Shown: positions 32,556-39,254 of the stretch, one piece after another
Layout: the number at the start of each line of letters is the position of its first letter
Numbering within the stretch: position 1 is the stretch's first letter
NCBI RefSeq assembly: GCF_002104765.1
Contig: NZ_NCXM01000023.1
Span: forward strand, 38,558 to 102,557
Source: Mycolicibacterium vulneris
Lineage (GTDB): Bacteria > Actinomycetota > Actinomycetes > Mycobacteriales > Mycobacteriaceae
DNA length: 64,000 nt
Direction of reading: 5' to 3'
The notes under the pieces: generated by a model
Database searches by the model: none
What the model saw: only the letters and a program-made list of their open reading frames with translations
What the model was told of the DNA's origin: nothing
Made by a program: the position numbers and the translations under genes

Positions 32556-33842
32556 CTACCTATTGTCTCCAACGACGTAGGACCAGGCCTCTGCCTGCCA
32601 GCTAATATCGAACTCTATGTTCATCTCGGTGGGGATGGCTAGCGCCACCGGGGTAAAGCGTTGTGACGCTTCATCCAGGGCCACCCCGGTGAGCACGCGT
32701 CCATGCAGATCGCCAACCGTTTTCGCGGTGAGGGTTATTCCCGAAGTGTCGGGTGCCTGACGTAGGTAGAAATCCGTGCCGGGTTCGATCGCCCCGGCGA
32801 CGGCGAAGCCGTCAGCGTCGACAAGTTCGTGGCCGTCGTTCGCGCTGAGTATCAGCGGGATTCGCACCTGAAACGGTCCGACAAGCCCCGAGTCCGCGGT
32901 CGCGTGGTGATCGACCAGCAGCGCTTCCTCGGTCTCATGCGTGGCCTTTCGCGCCTGCGCGAGCAGGTAGTTGTACAGATGCACGACCTTGTCGGCGTTG
33001 CGATAGTGGCGGGAACCGGTGAGCCGGAAGCTGACGTGCTCGATCCTGGGTGTGCCCATCTCGGAGTATGCGACCAACCGGTAGTAACGGTACCCGCGCC
33101 CGCCGCGGCCGTGGCTGCTCGACGACAGTGTGCTGCCCTCGCCCAGCGTGCGCTGATGACGGCCCTCGCCGGGGCTCACGATCAGCTCCGATCCGGAAAC
33201 ATCCTGCCAGTCAACATGATTGGCCGATTTCTGCAACCGCACGGTGACGGCGACATCCGAGGCGGTCCAGACCGAATAGCCGCCGAGCTGTGGTGCACCG
33301 TCGAATTCGAACGTGATCACCGGTCCGGCGGACCGGTCAACCGCAACGGGCACGTTGAGCGGCCGGGTGTCCAGCGCCAGGCCATTGGTGAAGAACCAGA
33401 TCGCCGCCTGAGTGGCCGCGATCGCCTCGTGTTCGCTGATGTTGGCCGGTCCCAGCGGATAACCGGCCTCGCGCACCCGCCGGCTCAGTTCGGCGGTGGA
33501 GTGCATCGGAAAGGAGTGCCGCAGGATCCAGTCGACCTTGGCTTCGTGGCCAGACGTGCGCAGATGCGGCAGCGCGGACCAGGTGTCGACACGATAGCGC
33601 GACGGGTGCTGCGGCGCGATGCCGGTGAAATCCAGCGAGTAGGCGTGCACGTTCGGGTTGAGCCTGATCAGGTCGGTGCGCGCCCAGCTGCCGTCGGTGA
33701 ACACGACCCGATCGACGGTGTGGGAATACGTGCCGCCCCGGTATCGGGTCATGCGGTTGAGCGCGGTGGCCGGTCGGACCACGGAACGCCCGCGGGTTGC
33801 CACCTGTGCCAGGGCACGGTTGGGCTCGGACAGAATCGTCAT
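32556..33842 (-). CDS. TED/TQXA thioester-domain-like protein lacking the thioester cysteine
   Basis: 428-residue protein with the architecture of actinobacterial thioester-domain surface proteins. The TQxA block ISEHEAIAATQAAIWFFTNG is intact, and a C-terminal Ig-like domain (LVGPFQVRIPL...LVDADGF...HGRVLTGVAL) follows the family pattern. Between them is an insert resembling a discoidin-like jelly roll (VTVRLQKSANHVDWQDVS; YRYYRLVAYS). In the family a cysteine in a YCID-like motif forms a thioester with the Gln of TQxA. Here the motif is AYSLDF (Ser codon at 33636-33638) and the protein has no cysteine at all. No signal peptide, membrane helix or LPXTG is visible. It is the first gene of an operon with cysK-cysE and divergent from the encapsulin. 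Function unknown. Confidence 0.8.
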   Translation of the reverse strand: MTILSEPNRALAQVATRGRSVVRPATALNRMTRYRGGTYSHTVDRVVFTDGSWARTDLIRLNPNVHAYSLDFTGIAPQHPSRYRVDTWSALPHLRTSGHEAKVDWILRHSFPMHSTAELSRRVREAGYPLGPANISEHEAIAATQAAIWFFTNGLALDTRPLNVPVAVDRSAGPVITFEFDGAPQLGGYSVWTASDVAVTVRLQKSANHVDWQDVSGSELIVSPGEGRHQRTLGEGSTLSSSSHGRGGRGYRYYRLVAYSEMGTPRIEHVSFRLTGSRHYRNADKVVHLYNYLLAQARKATHETEEALLVDHHATADSGLVGPFQVRIPLILSANDGHELVDADGFAVAGAIEPGTDFYLRQAPDTSGITLTAKTVGDLHGRVLTGVALDEASQRFTPVALAIPTEMNIEFDISWQAEAWSYVVGDNR

Positions 33843-33891
33843 GGGTTGTTGATCTTCCTGAAAGGCTTGTCATGGGCCCGCGTCTGCACGC

Positions 33892-33911
33892 CGCCGGGCG
33901 ATGACCCGGCG
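33892..33911 (-). promoter_or_regulatory. Leader hairpin between the polycysteine uORF and the TED gene
   Basis: CGCCGGG and CCCGGCG form a perfect 7-bp stem with a 6-nt loop in the predicted mRNA leader of the TED-cysK-cysE operon. It lies 60 nt after the uORF stop and 50 nt before the TED start. No U tract follows, so it is unlikely to be a simple intrinsic terminator. It could act in Rho-dependent or translational attenuation. Confidence 0.4.
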
Positions 33912-33971
33912 ATACCGCCCCTGAAATGGGCTGGCGCGGGGATTTCTACAGCGACAGAGGGCTTGCGGAAA

Positions 33972-34043
33972 TCAACAACAACAACAGCAACAGCAGTCGA
34001 CGCAGCGCGACGGGACAAAGCGCAGCTGTACGGGGTGTTGCAT
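33972..34043 (-). CDS. Polycysteine leader peptide (uORF) of the TED-cysK-cysE operon
   Basis: 23-codon frame reading ATG CAA CAC CCC from 34043 and ending RCVDCCCCCCC then TGA: one cysteine at position 14 and seven in a row at 17-23. On the plus strand it appears as a run of AAC/AGC triplets. Leaderless polycysteine uORFs are established cysteine-responsive attenuators of sulfur operons in mycobacteria. When charged tRNA-Cys is scarce, the ribosome stalls on the cysteine run and the downstream genes are relieved. The first downstream genes here are TED, cysK and cysE. A TATAGT -10 element ends 7 nt before its ATG and there is no ribosome binding site, consistent with leaderless initiation. 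Confidence 0.8.
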   Translation of the reverse strand: MQHPVQLRFVPSRCVDCCCCCCC

Positions 34044-34050
34044 GGCCCCC

Positions 34051-34056
34051 ACTATA
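34051..34056 (-). promoter_or_regulatory. -10 element TATAGT for the polycysteine leader transcript
   Basis: TATAGT (5/6 to TATAAT) on the minus strand ends 7 nt before the uORF ATG. This places the transcription start at or next to the ATG, the usual geometry of mycobacterial leaderless mRNAs. No convincing -35 element is visible, which is common in mycobacteria. The remaining 160 bp towards the encapsulin gene show no further open frame; the encapsulin ribosome binding site GGAAGGACC is at its right edge. Confidence 0.55.
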
Positions 34057-34216
34057 GGGCATCGGCGCTTTTCACTCGTTTCGCTCAGCCCGGCTCTAAA
34101 CCTTCTGGCCACGTCCTACTGTTGCCTAGGCTCGGCGCGCGGACCCGCTGCTGGTGGGGGACGATAGATCCGCCCGACACAGGCCGCAGTATTCGACCAA
34201 GTACGGAAGGACCACG

Positions 34217-35140
34217 ATGACGTCGGCTCAAAACGAGTCTCAGACACTTGGTGATCTCGCTGCCAGGCAGCTTGCCAACGCGACCAAGACGGTTCCCCAG
34301 CTCTCGACGATCACGCCGCGCTGGCTGTTGCACCTGCTCGGCTGGGTCCCGGTGGAGGCCGGCATCTACCGGGTCAACCGCGTGGTCAACCCCGAGCAGG
34401 TCGCGATCAAGGCCGAAGCGGGAGCCGGCACCGACGAACCGCTCCCGGAGACCTATGTCGACTACGAGACCAGCCCGCGTGAATACACGCTGCGGAGCAT
34501 CTCGACCCTGGTCGACATCCACACCCGGGTGTCCGACCTGTACTCGAGCCCCCACGACCAGATCGCCCAGCAGCTGCGGCTGACCATCGAGACGATCAAG
34601 GAACGTCAGGAATTCGAGCTGATCAACAGCCCCGAGTACGGGCTGCTTGCGCAGGCCACGCCCGAGCAGACCATCCAGACGCTCGCCGGTGCGCCCGCGC
34701 CCGACGACCTCGACGCCCTGATCACCAAGGTCTGGAAGACGCCCAGTTTCTTCCTCACCCACCCGCTCGGTATCGCCGCATTCGGCCGGGAGGCCACCTA
34801 CCGCGGCGTGCCGCCGGTGGTGGTGAGCCTGTTCGGCGCGCAGTTCATCACCTGGCGCGGGATCCCGTTGATCCCGTCGGACAAGGTGCCGGTGGAGGAC
34901 GGCAAGACCAAGTTCATCCTGGTCCGCACGGGCGAGGAGCGTCAGGGCGTGGTCGGCCTGTTCCAGCCGGGCCTGGTCGGGGAGCAGGCGCCGGGGCTGT
35001 CGGTGCGGTTCACCGGCATCAACCAGTCCGCGATCGCGACCTACCTGGTCACGCTGTACACGTCCTTGGCGGTCCTCACCGACGACGCGCTCGCCGTGCT
35101 CGACGACGTGGCCGTGGATCAGTTCCATGAGTACAAGTGA
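34217..35140 (+). CDS. Family 2A encapsulin shell protein (major membrane protein I, 35-kDa antigen)
   Basis: 307-residue HK97-fold shell protein, the mycobacterial 35-kDa antigen/MMP-I described in M. leprae and M. avium and now classed as a Family 2A encapsulin (SrpI relatives). Recognisable blocks are ITPRWLLHLLGWVPVEAGIY, SSPHDQIAQQLRLTIETIKER, INSPEYGLLAQATPEQTIQ, TKVWKTPSFFLTHPLGIAAFG and a C-terminal DQFHEYK. The ATG at 34217 with GGAAGGACC upstream matches the known length. Family 2A shells enclose a cysteine desulfurase, and such a gene follows with a 14-bp overlap. In other bacteria these compartments are tied to sulfur starvation or elemental sulfur storage; that role here is inferred. 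Confidence 0.93.
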   Translation: MTSAQNESQTLGDLAARQLANATKTVPQLSTITPRWLLHLLGWVPVEAGIYRVNRVVNPEQVAIKAEAGAGTDEPLPETYVDYETSPREYTLRSISTLVDIHTRVSDLYSSPHDQIAQQLRLTIETIKERQEFELINSPEYGLLAQATPEQTIQTLAGAPAPDDLDALITKVWKTPSFFLTHPLGIAAFGREATYRGVPPVVVSLFGAQFITWRGIPLIPSDKVPVEDGKTKFILVRTGEERQGVVGLFQPGLVGEQAPGLSVRFTGINQSAIATYLVTLYTSLAVLTDDALAVLDDVAVDQFHEYK

Positions 35141-36968
35141 GTACCGCTCGGTAGACGCCGAAAGCGAGCTGCCCATCAGCGCCGCGGAGCTCGCGGCGCT
35201 GGCCACCCAGCTGTATGCGGCCAGCATCCGGCCCGGCCCCGACAGCCCTCCGCAGACGGCGCCGGTGGCCCCGCGCGGTAGCGCGCCCGATGCCACGGCG
35301 GCGACGTCGGCCGGGCGGGCGGCCACGGGTGCCGCCGACGTGTTCCCGGCGCCGATCCCGCAGCTGGGCGTCGCCGACATCTACCTGCCGGCCCCGACGT
35401 CCGCCGAGCCCGAGGCCCCGCCGCAGACCGTGCCGGCGGCCCCGCGGGGTTCGGTGCCAGGCACGATCGCCGCGCCGGATCCGTGGTTCGGCGGCAACCC
35501 CAGTGCGTTCGCGGTGCCCCGCGGCATCGTGCCCACGGTGCCCGGTGTGCTGGCCGGGACGGCACCGGCTCTACCCGCGGGTTCGCGCGGTTCGGCACCG
35601 CCGTGGTTGCCCGCGGCGCCGTCGGTCACCGACCTCGGCTGGTCCGACGCGCCCGCGCCGAATGCGCCGGACGGTGACGAGAGGGACTACCACTTCCTGA
35701 CCAAAGCCGATCCCGTGCCGCAGTTGCGCGACGAGCACGAGGTCTTCGACGTCAATGCGATCCGCGCCGATTTCCCGATTCTGCGGGAGACGGTCAACGG
35801 GAAACCATTGATCTGGTTCGACAATGCCGCGACCACGCAGAAGCCGCAGGCGGTCATCGACCGGCTGGCGTACTTCTACGCGCACGAGAACTCCAACATC
35901 CATCGGGCGGCGCACGAGCTGGCCGCTCGCGCCACCGATGCCTACGAAGAGGCCCGCGAGACGGTGCGCCGGTTCATCGGCGCGCCCAAGGCCGAGCAGA
36001 ACATCTTCGTGCGCGGCACAACCGAAGCCATCAACCTGGTGGCCTACGCCTGGGGCGGCAAGCATCTGGGGCCGGGCGACGAGATCGTGATCACCCACCT
36101 CGAGCACCACGCCAATATCGTTCCGTGGCAACTGCTTTCACAGCAAACCGGCGCGGTTCTGCGGGTGGCGCCGGTCGACGACGCGGGCAACCTGCTGCTG
36201 TCGGAGTTCGAGGATCTCTTGGGGCCCAAGACCAAATTGGTGGCGGCCACCCAGGTGTCGAACGCGCTGGGCACGGTCACGCCGGTGGAGAAGATCGTCG
36301 AGCTGGGCCACCGGTACGGCGCGCGAGTGCTGATCGATGGGGCGCAGTCGATTCCGCATCTGCCCATTGACGTCGCCGAGCTCGGTGTCGACTTCTTCGT
36401 GTTCTCCGGGCACAAGATCTACGGGCCGACCGGGATCGGGGTGCTGTACGGGTCCGAGGAGGCCCTGGCCGAGACGCCACCGTGGCAGGGCGGCGGCAAC
36501 ATGATCGCCGACGTCACGCTGGAACGCTCGCTGTACCAGGGTCTGCCCAACAAGTTCGAGGCCGGCACCGGGAACATCGCCGACGCCGTCGGGCTGGGGG
36601 AGGCGCTGCGCTACGTCGAGCGGGTGGGCATCGAGCGCATCGCGGCCCACGAGCACGCGCTGCTCGAGTACGCGACGCCGCGGTTGGCCGACATTCCGGG
36701 TGTGCGCCTGGTGGGCACCGCCGAGGAGAAAGCCAGCGTGCTGTCATTCGTGCTGGCCGGCCACGAGCCACTCGAGGTGGGCAAGGCGCTCAACGCCGAA
36801 GGCATCGCGGTGCGGGCGGGCCATCACTGTGCCCAACCGATCCTTCGTCGCTACGGGCTCGAGGCCACTGTGCGCCCGTCGTTCGCGTTCTACAACACAT
36901 TCGAAGAGATCGACGTGTTCCTGAAGGCGGTGCGCAGGATCGCCGAGGGCGGTGCCAACGTCGGCTGA
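35127..36968 (+). CDS. SufS-like cysteine desulfurase with N-terminal encapsulin-targeting domain
   Basis: 613-residue protein. Residues 1 to about 205 are a disordered Pro/Ala-rich extension with a short helix (ISAAELAALATQLYAASIRPG) and four copies of [PS]RG[SI]xP (residues 49-54, 106-111, 131-136, 153-158). This matches the cargo-loading domain of desulfurases packed in Family 2A encapsulins. The rest is a group II desulfurase releasing sulfane sulfur from cysteine. PLP lysine K430 lies in FFVFSGHKIYGPTG, the catalytic cysteine C568 in AGHHCAQPI, and the cofactor motif is ITHLEHHANIVPWQ. Its ATG overlaps the encapsulin end by 14 bp, so shell and cargo should be co-translated. No SufBCD genes are nearby, which argues against a simple Fe-S assembly role. 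Confidence 0.93.
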   Translation: MSTSEYRSVDAESELPISAAELAALATQLYAASIRPGPDSPPQTAPVAPRGSAPDATAATSAGRAATGAADVFPAPIPQLGVADIYLPAPTSAEPEAPPQTVPAAPRGSVPGTIAAPDPWFGGNPSAFAVPRGIVPTVPGVLAGTAPALPAGSRGSAPPWLPAAPSVTDLGWSDAPAPNAPDGDERDYHFLTKADPVPQLRDEHEVFDVNAIRADFPILRETVNGKPLIWFDNAATTQKPQAVIDRLAYFYAHENSNIHRAAHELAARATDAYEEARETVRRFIGAPKAEQNIFVRGTTEAINLVAYAWGGKHLGPGDEIVITHLEHHANIVPWQLLSQQTGAVLRVAPVDDAGNLLLSEFEDLLGPKTKLVAATQVSNALGTVTPVEKIVELGHRYGARVLIDGAQSIPHLPIDVAELGVDFFVFSGHKIYGPTGIGVLYGSEEALAETPPWQGGGNMIADVTLERSLYQGLPNKFEAGTGNIADAVGLGEALRYVERVGIERIAAHEHALLEYATPRLADIPGVRLVGTAEEKASVLSFVLAGHEPLEVGKALNAEGIAVRAGHHCAQPILRRYGLEATVRPSFAFYNTFEEIDVFLKAVRRIAEGGANVG

Positions 36969-37025
36969 TGGCTGGCGTACCGAGGCCGAATCGGTTCGCA
37001 CGCAAAGCGGTTGGAGCGCTGAACC

Positions 37026-38153
37026 TTAGGCTGTTGCGCCCCAACCGAACACGCGTGACGTCAGCAGCACGATGCCGAGTGAGACCGTGGCGACGACGGT
37101 GAGCCCGATGACCGCGACCACCAGCGGACGCCACCCGGTGCGCGCGATCTGACGGATGTCGGTGTTGAGTCCCACACCGGCAAAGGTCAGCAGGAAGGCC
37201 CATTTCGAGACGTTGGCGAGGTTGGCGGTTTGCCCCTTGGTCAGCCAGCCGGCGGTGGCGATCGCCGAGACCACCAGAAAGCCGAGCACGAATTTCGGGA
37301 ACTTGTTCCAGACGAACGCGGCCTTGGCCCTGGCGCCCCGCGCGATCTCGTCGGCTTGCCCCCGACCCGCCCAGAACAGCGCGAAGCCCAGCACGACGAA
37401 CCCGATCAGCGCGTTGCGGGTCGACTTCACCAGCACCGCGGTCTTGCCAGCATGGTCGGAGTACAGGTAGCCGGTCGCGGTGGTCTCGGCGGTGTTGTCC
37501 ACCGAAAGCCCCGCCCACAAACCGAATTCGTGGTCGGTGAGTCCGATCGCATGCCCCAACGGCGGCAACACGAACAGTGACACCGCGCCCAGCGCCAGGA
37601 TCGCCGCTATCGCGTAGCTGACATCGGAGTTGCGGGCCCGGATCGCGCCCTTGGCGGCCACAATGGCCGACACCCCGCAGATGGACGTGCCTATCGCCAA
37701 CAGCGAGCCGAGCTTGCCCGATAACCCGAACGCGCGGGCCACGACGATGATGATCGTTCCGGCAATGGTCATGTCCACCAGGATCTGCACCAGGCTGATG
37801 CCGCCCAGTTTGGCGATATCGCCCAGCACGAATCGCGAACCAAGCGCCACGATCCCGACTTTGAGCCAGAACTCGTAGGTCAGCACACCGGGCCGAAATA
37901 TCGGGTGCAGGCCTATCGTGTTGGTGATGAGCAGCCCAATCACGATCGCCCACAACACATATTCGATGTCGGGCACGGTCCAGTGCTGCTGTTTGGCCAG
38001 CGCGTTCCACCAGATCTGGGCGTATTTGCCCAACACTCCCACGCCGATCAGCAGCAGGATGCCGGGCACATAGTCGAGCGGACGGGTGCTGGTGAAGGTG
38101 GCTTCATCCGACGTTTCGTCGGGCGCCACCTGGACCGTGCTCACGCCGGTCAC
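37026..38153 (-). CDS. YeiH/UPF0324-family putative sulfate exporter
   Basis: About 375-residue polytopic membrane protein of the YeiH/UPF0324 family (putative sulfate exporter). It has about ten hydrophobic segments, among them VPGILLLIGVGVLGKYAQIW, YVLWAIVIGLLITNTIGL, ILVDMTIAGTIIIVVARAFG and LALGAVSLFVLPPLGHAIGL. The family blocks SICGVSAIVAAKGAI and GLWAGLSVDNTAETTATGY are present. The GTG at 38153 overlaps the stop of a tiny membrane-protein gene as GTGA; a second GTG lies at 38144. It converges on the desulfurase gene with a 57-bp gap. The transported species is not proven for the family; sulfate or sulfite export is a database-style inference made more attractive by the sulfur context. 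Confidence 0.82.
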   Translation of the reverse strand: MTGVSTVQVAPDETSDEATFTSTRPLDYVPGILLLIGVGVLGKYAQIWWNALAKQQHWTVPDIEYVLWAIVIGLLITNTIGLHPIFRPGVLTYEFWLKVGIVALGSRFVLGDIAKLGGISLVQILVDMTIAGTIIIVVARAFGLSGKLGSLLAIGTSICGVSAIVAAKGAIRARNSDVSYAIAAILALGAVSLFVLPPLGHAIGLTDHEFGLWAGLSVDNTAETTATGYLYSDHAGKTAVLVKSTRNALIGFVVLGFALFWAGRGQADEIARGARAKAAFVWNKFPKFVLGFLVVSAIATAGWLTKGQTANLANVSKWAFLLTFAGVGLNTDIRQIARTGWRPLVVAVIGLTVVATVSLGIVLLTSRVFGWGATA

Positions 38154-38314
38154 CAGGGGATCTTCGGCAGCGCGTTGGCCACGGCCAACGCGACGAGCAC
38201 ACCCGCCACCGCGGTCGCCCACCAGTCCACCGACACCGAACCGAACCGGGCAGCCCAATCCGGCGGCTGCGGAGCGTCGGGGTCCTTTCCGTCAGTTGGC
38301 ACGCCTTCAACCAC
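38150..38314 (-). CDS. 54-residue single-pass membrane protein coupled to the YeiH-type transporter
   Basis: Small frame starting GTG at 38314 with GAGGAGCGG as ribosome binding site. The first 30 residues are hydrophilic (VEGVPTDGKDPDAPQPPDW), then comes one membrane helix (WWATAVAGVLVALAVANALP) and the protein ends KIPW. Its TGA overlaps the transporter GTG (GTGA), so the two should be co-translated. It may be an accessory or stabilising subunit. I do not recognise the family, and the evidence is coding layout, coupling and a clean hydrophobic profile. Confidence 0.7.
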   Translation of the reverse strand: MVEGVPTDGKDPDAPQPPDWAARFGSVSVDWWATAVAGVLVALAVANALPKIPW

Positions 38315-38438
38315 TTTGACCGCTCCTCAAGCGCCCACGGCGGCGTCTCCCAGCCGCACCCGTCGACTCCGAATGGTGGCTTCCGCGCGCGCCACATCCA
38401 AGTGATTGGCTCGGGCTGAATTTAGCTCTGCCGGTCGA

Positions 38439-39242
38439 TCAGGTTGGCAGCCCGTGTTTCTCGGCGTCGGCGCGGTAGCGGTCCACCCATTCGTCGGAGC
38501 GCTGGTCAGCCTGGCGCTCCAGCACCGGCTTGGGCGCCAGCTGTGGGTCCAGCCCCAACGCCTCCAGGATGGAACCCACCACCTGAGTCAGGTTGCGCCA
38601 CAACACCGGATACGAGATGTCCATCGGCTCGATGCGTTCTTCGGCGAACCAGTTTCGCCAGCCCTCCTCCTGCGCGCGCAGCATGGTAACGACGTGCGCG
38701 ATCGCTCCGGCGTGATATGTGGCGCGGGCGTCCCGCACCGGATCGGGCCGGCCCCGCCAGACCCGCGTCTGCACCGCGCGCCAGAACGACACCGCCTGCG
38801 AAATCACATCGGGCCGGTACACGTGAATCAGCAGCGGCTGCTCGCCCACCACGTCGGTGATCGCCGCGAGCAGGCCGTCACCGCTGCGATCCGGCAGGTT
38901 CTTGGCACGGTCCAGCAGCAGCGGCGTCTGGTTCCACATCAGCTTGCCGCCCCACACCCCGTTGGGTGTCCGGCCGACCGTGCGGATGTAGGCGCGCCAG
39001 ATCTCGGGCGGCGCCAAGTCCGGCGTCCCGACGTCCAGCGGGTCGAGCAGGCTCAGGATCGACTCGTCCTCGACGCCGGCGAACCATTCCCGCGGCTGCG
39101 GGGACTGGCTGGTGGACGGGAGGTACTGGAAGAACTCCTGTGGCTCGCCGGCCACGCCGGTGGCGCGCAGCGACTCGACCAGCAGCGTGCTGCCGCTGCG
39201 CTGCGACGCCAACACCAGATATGACGACGGGCTATTTGTCAC
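38439..39242 (-). CDS. stf0: Trehalose 2-sulfotransferase Stf0
   Basis: 267-residue PAPS-dependent sulfotransferase that puts sulfate on the 2-position of trehalose, the first step to sulfolipids in M. tuberculosis. The PAPS-binding loop is SYLVLASQRSGSTLLVESLR, and the family's GEPQEFFQYLP, NGVWGGKLMWNQTP, VWRGRPDPVRDARATYHAGA and LERQADQRSDEWV agree closely with Stf0 (Rv0295c) as I recall it. The GTG start has no ribosome binding site but lies 6 nt after TACACT, suggesting a leaderless mRNA. Downstream in the same direction are the small membrane protein and the YeiH-type transporter. No Pks2/PapA or MmpL8 genes are in the window. Confidence 0.94.
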   Translation of the reverse strand: MTNSPSSYLVLASQRSGSTLLVESLRATGVAGEPQEFFQYLPSTSQSPQPREWFAGVEDESILSLLDPLDVGTPDLAPPEIWRAYIRTVGRTPNGVWGGKLMWNQTPLLLDRAKNLPDRSGDGLLAAITDVVGEQPLLIHVYRPDVISQAVSFWRAVQTRVWRGRPDPVRDARATYHAGAIAHVVTMLRAQEEGWRNWFAEERIEPMDISYPVLWRNLTQVVGSILEALGLDPQLAPKPVLERQADQRSDEWVDRYRADAEKHGLPT

Positions 39243-39248
39243 CGGCAG

Positions 39249-39254
39249 AGTGTA
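39249..39254 (-). promoter_or_regulatory. -10 element TACACT for leaderless stf0
   Basis: On the minus strand TACACT fits the mycobacterial TANNNT -10 pattern and is followed by six bases (CTGCCG) and the GTG start. Transcription would begin at or next to the start codon, which explains the lack of a ribosome binding site. Confidence 0.45.

Noticed and set aside
33925..34030. AAC/AGC triplet run as a microsatellite or an Asn/Ser-rich plus-strand peptide
   Set aside because: The minus-strand reading as consecutive cysteine codons in a leaderless uORF before cysK-cysE explains the run better.
38104..38397. 97-codon minus-strand frame across the yeiH start
   Set aside because: Trp/Arg/Cys-rich noise without ribosome binding site; the overlapping 54-codon frame has the ribosome binding site, the membrane helix and the GTGA coupling.
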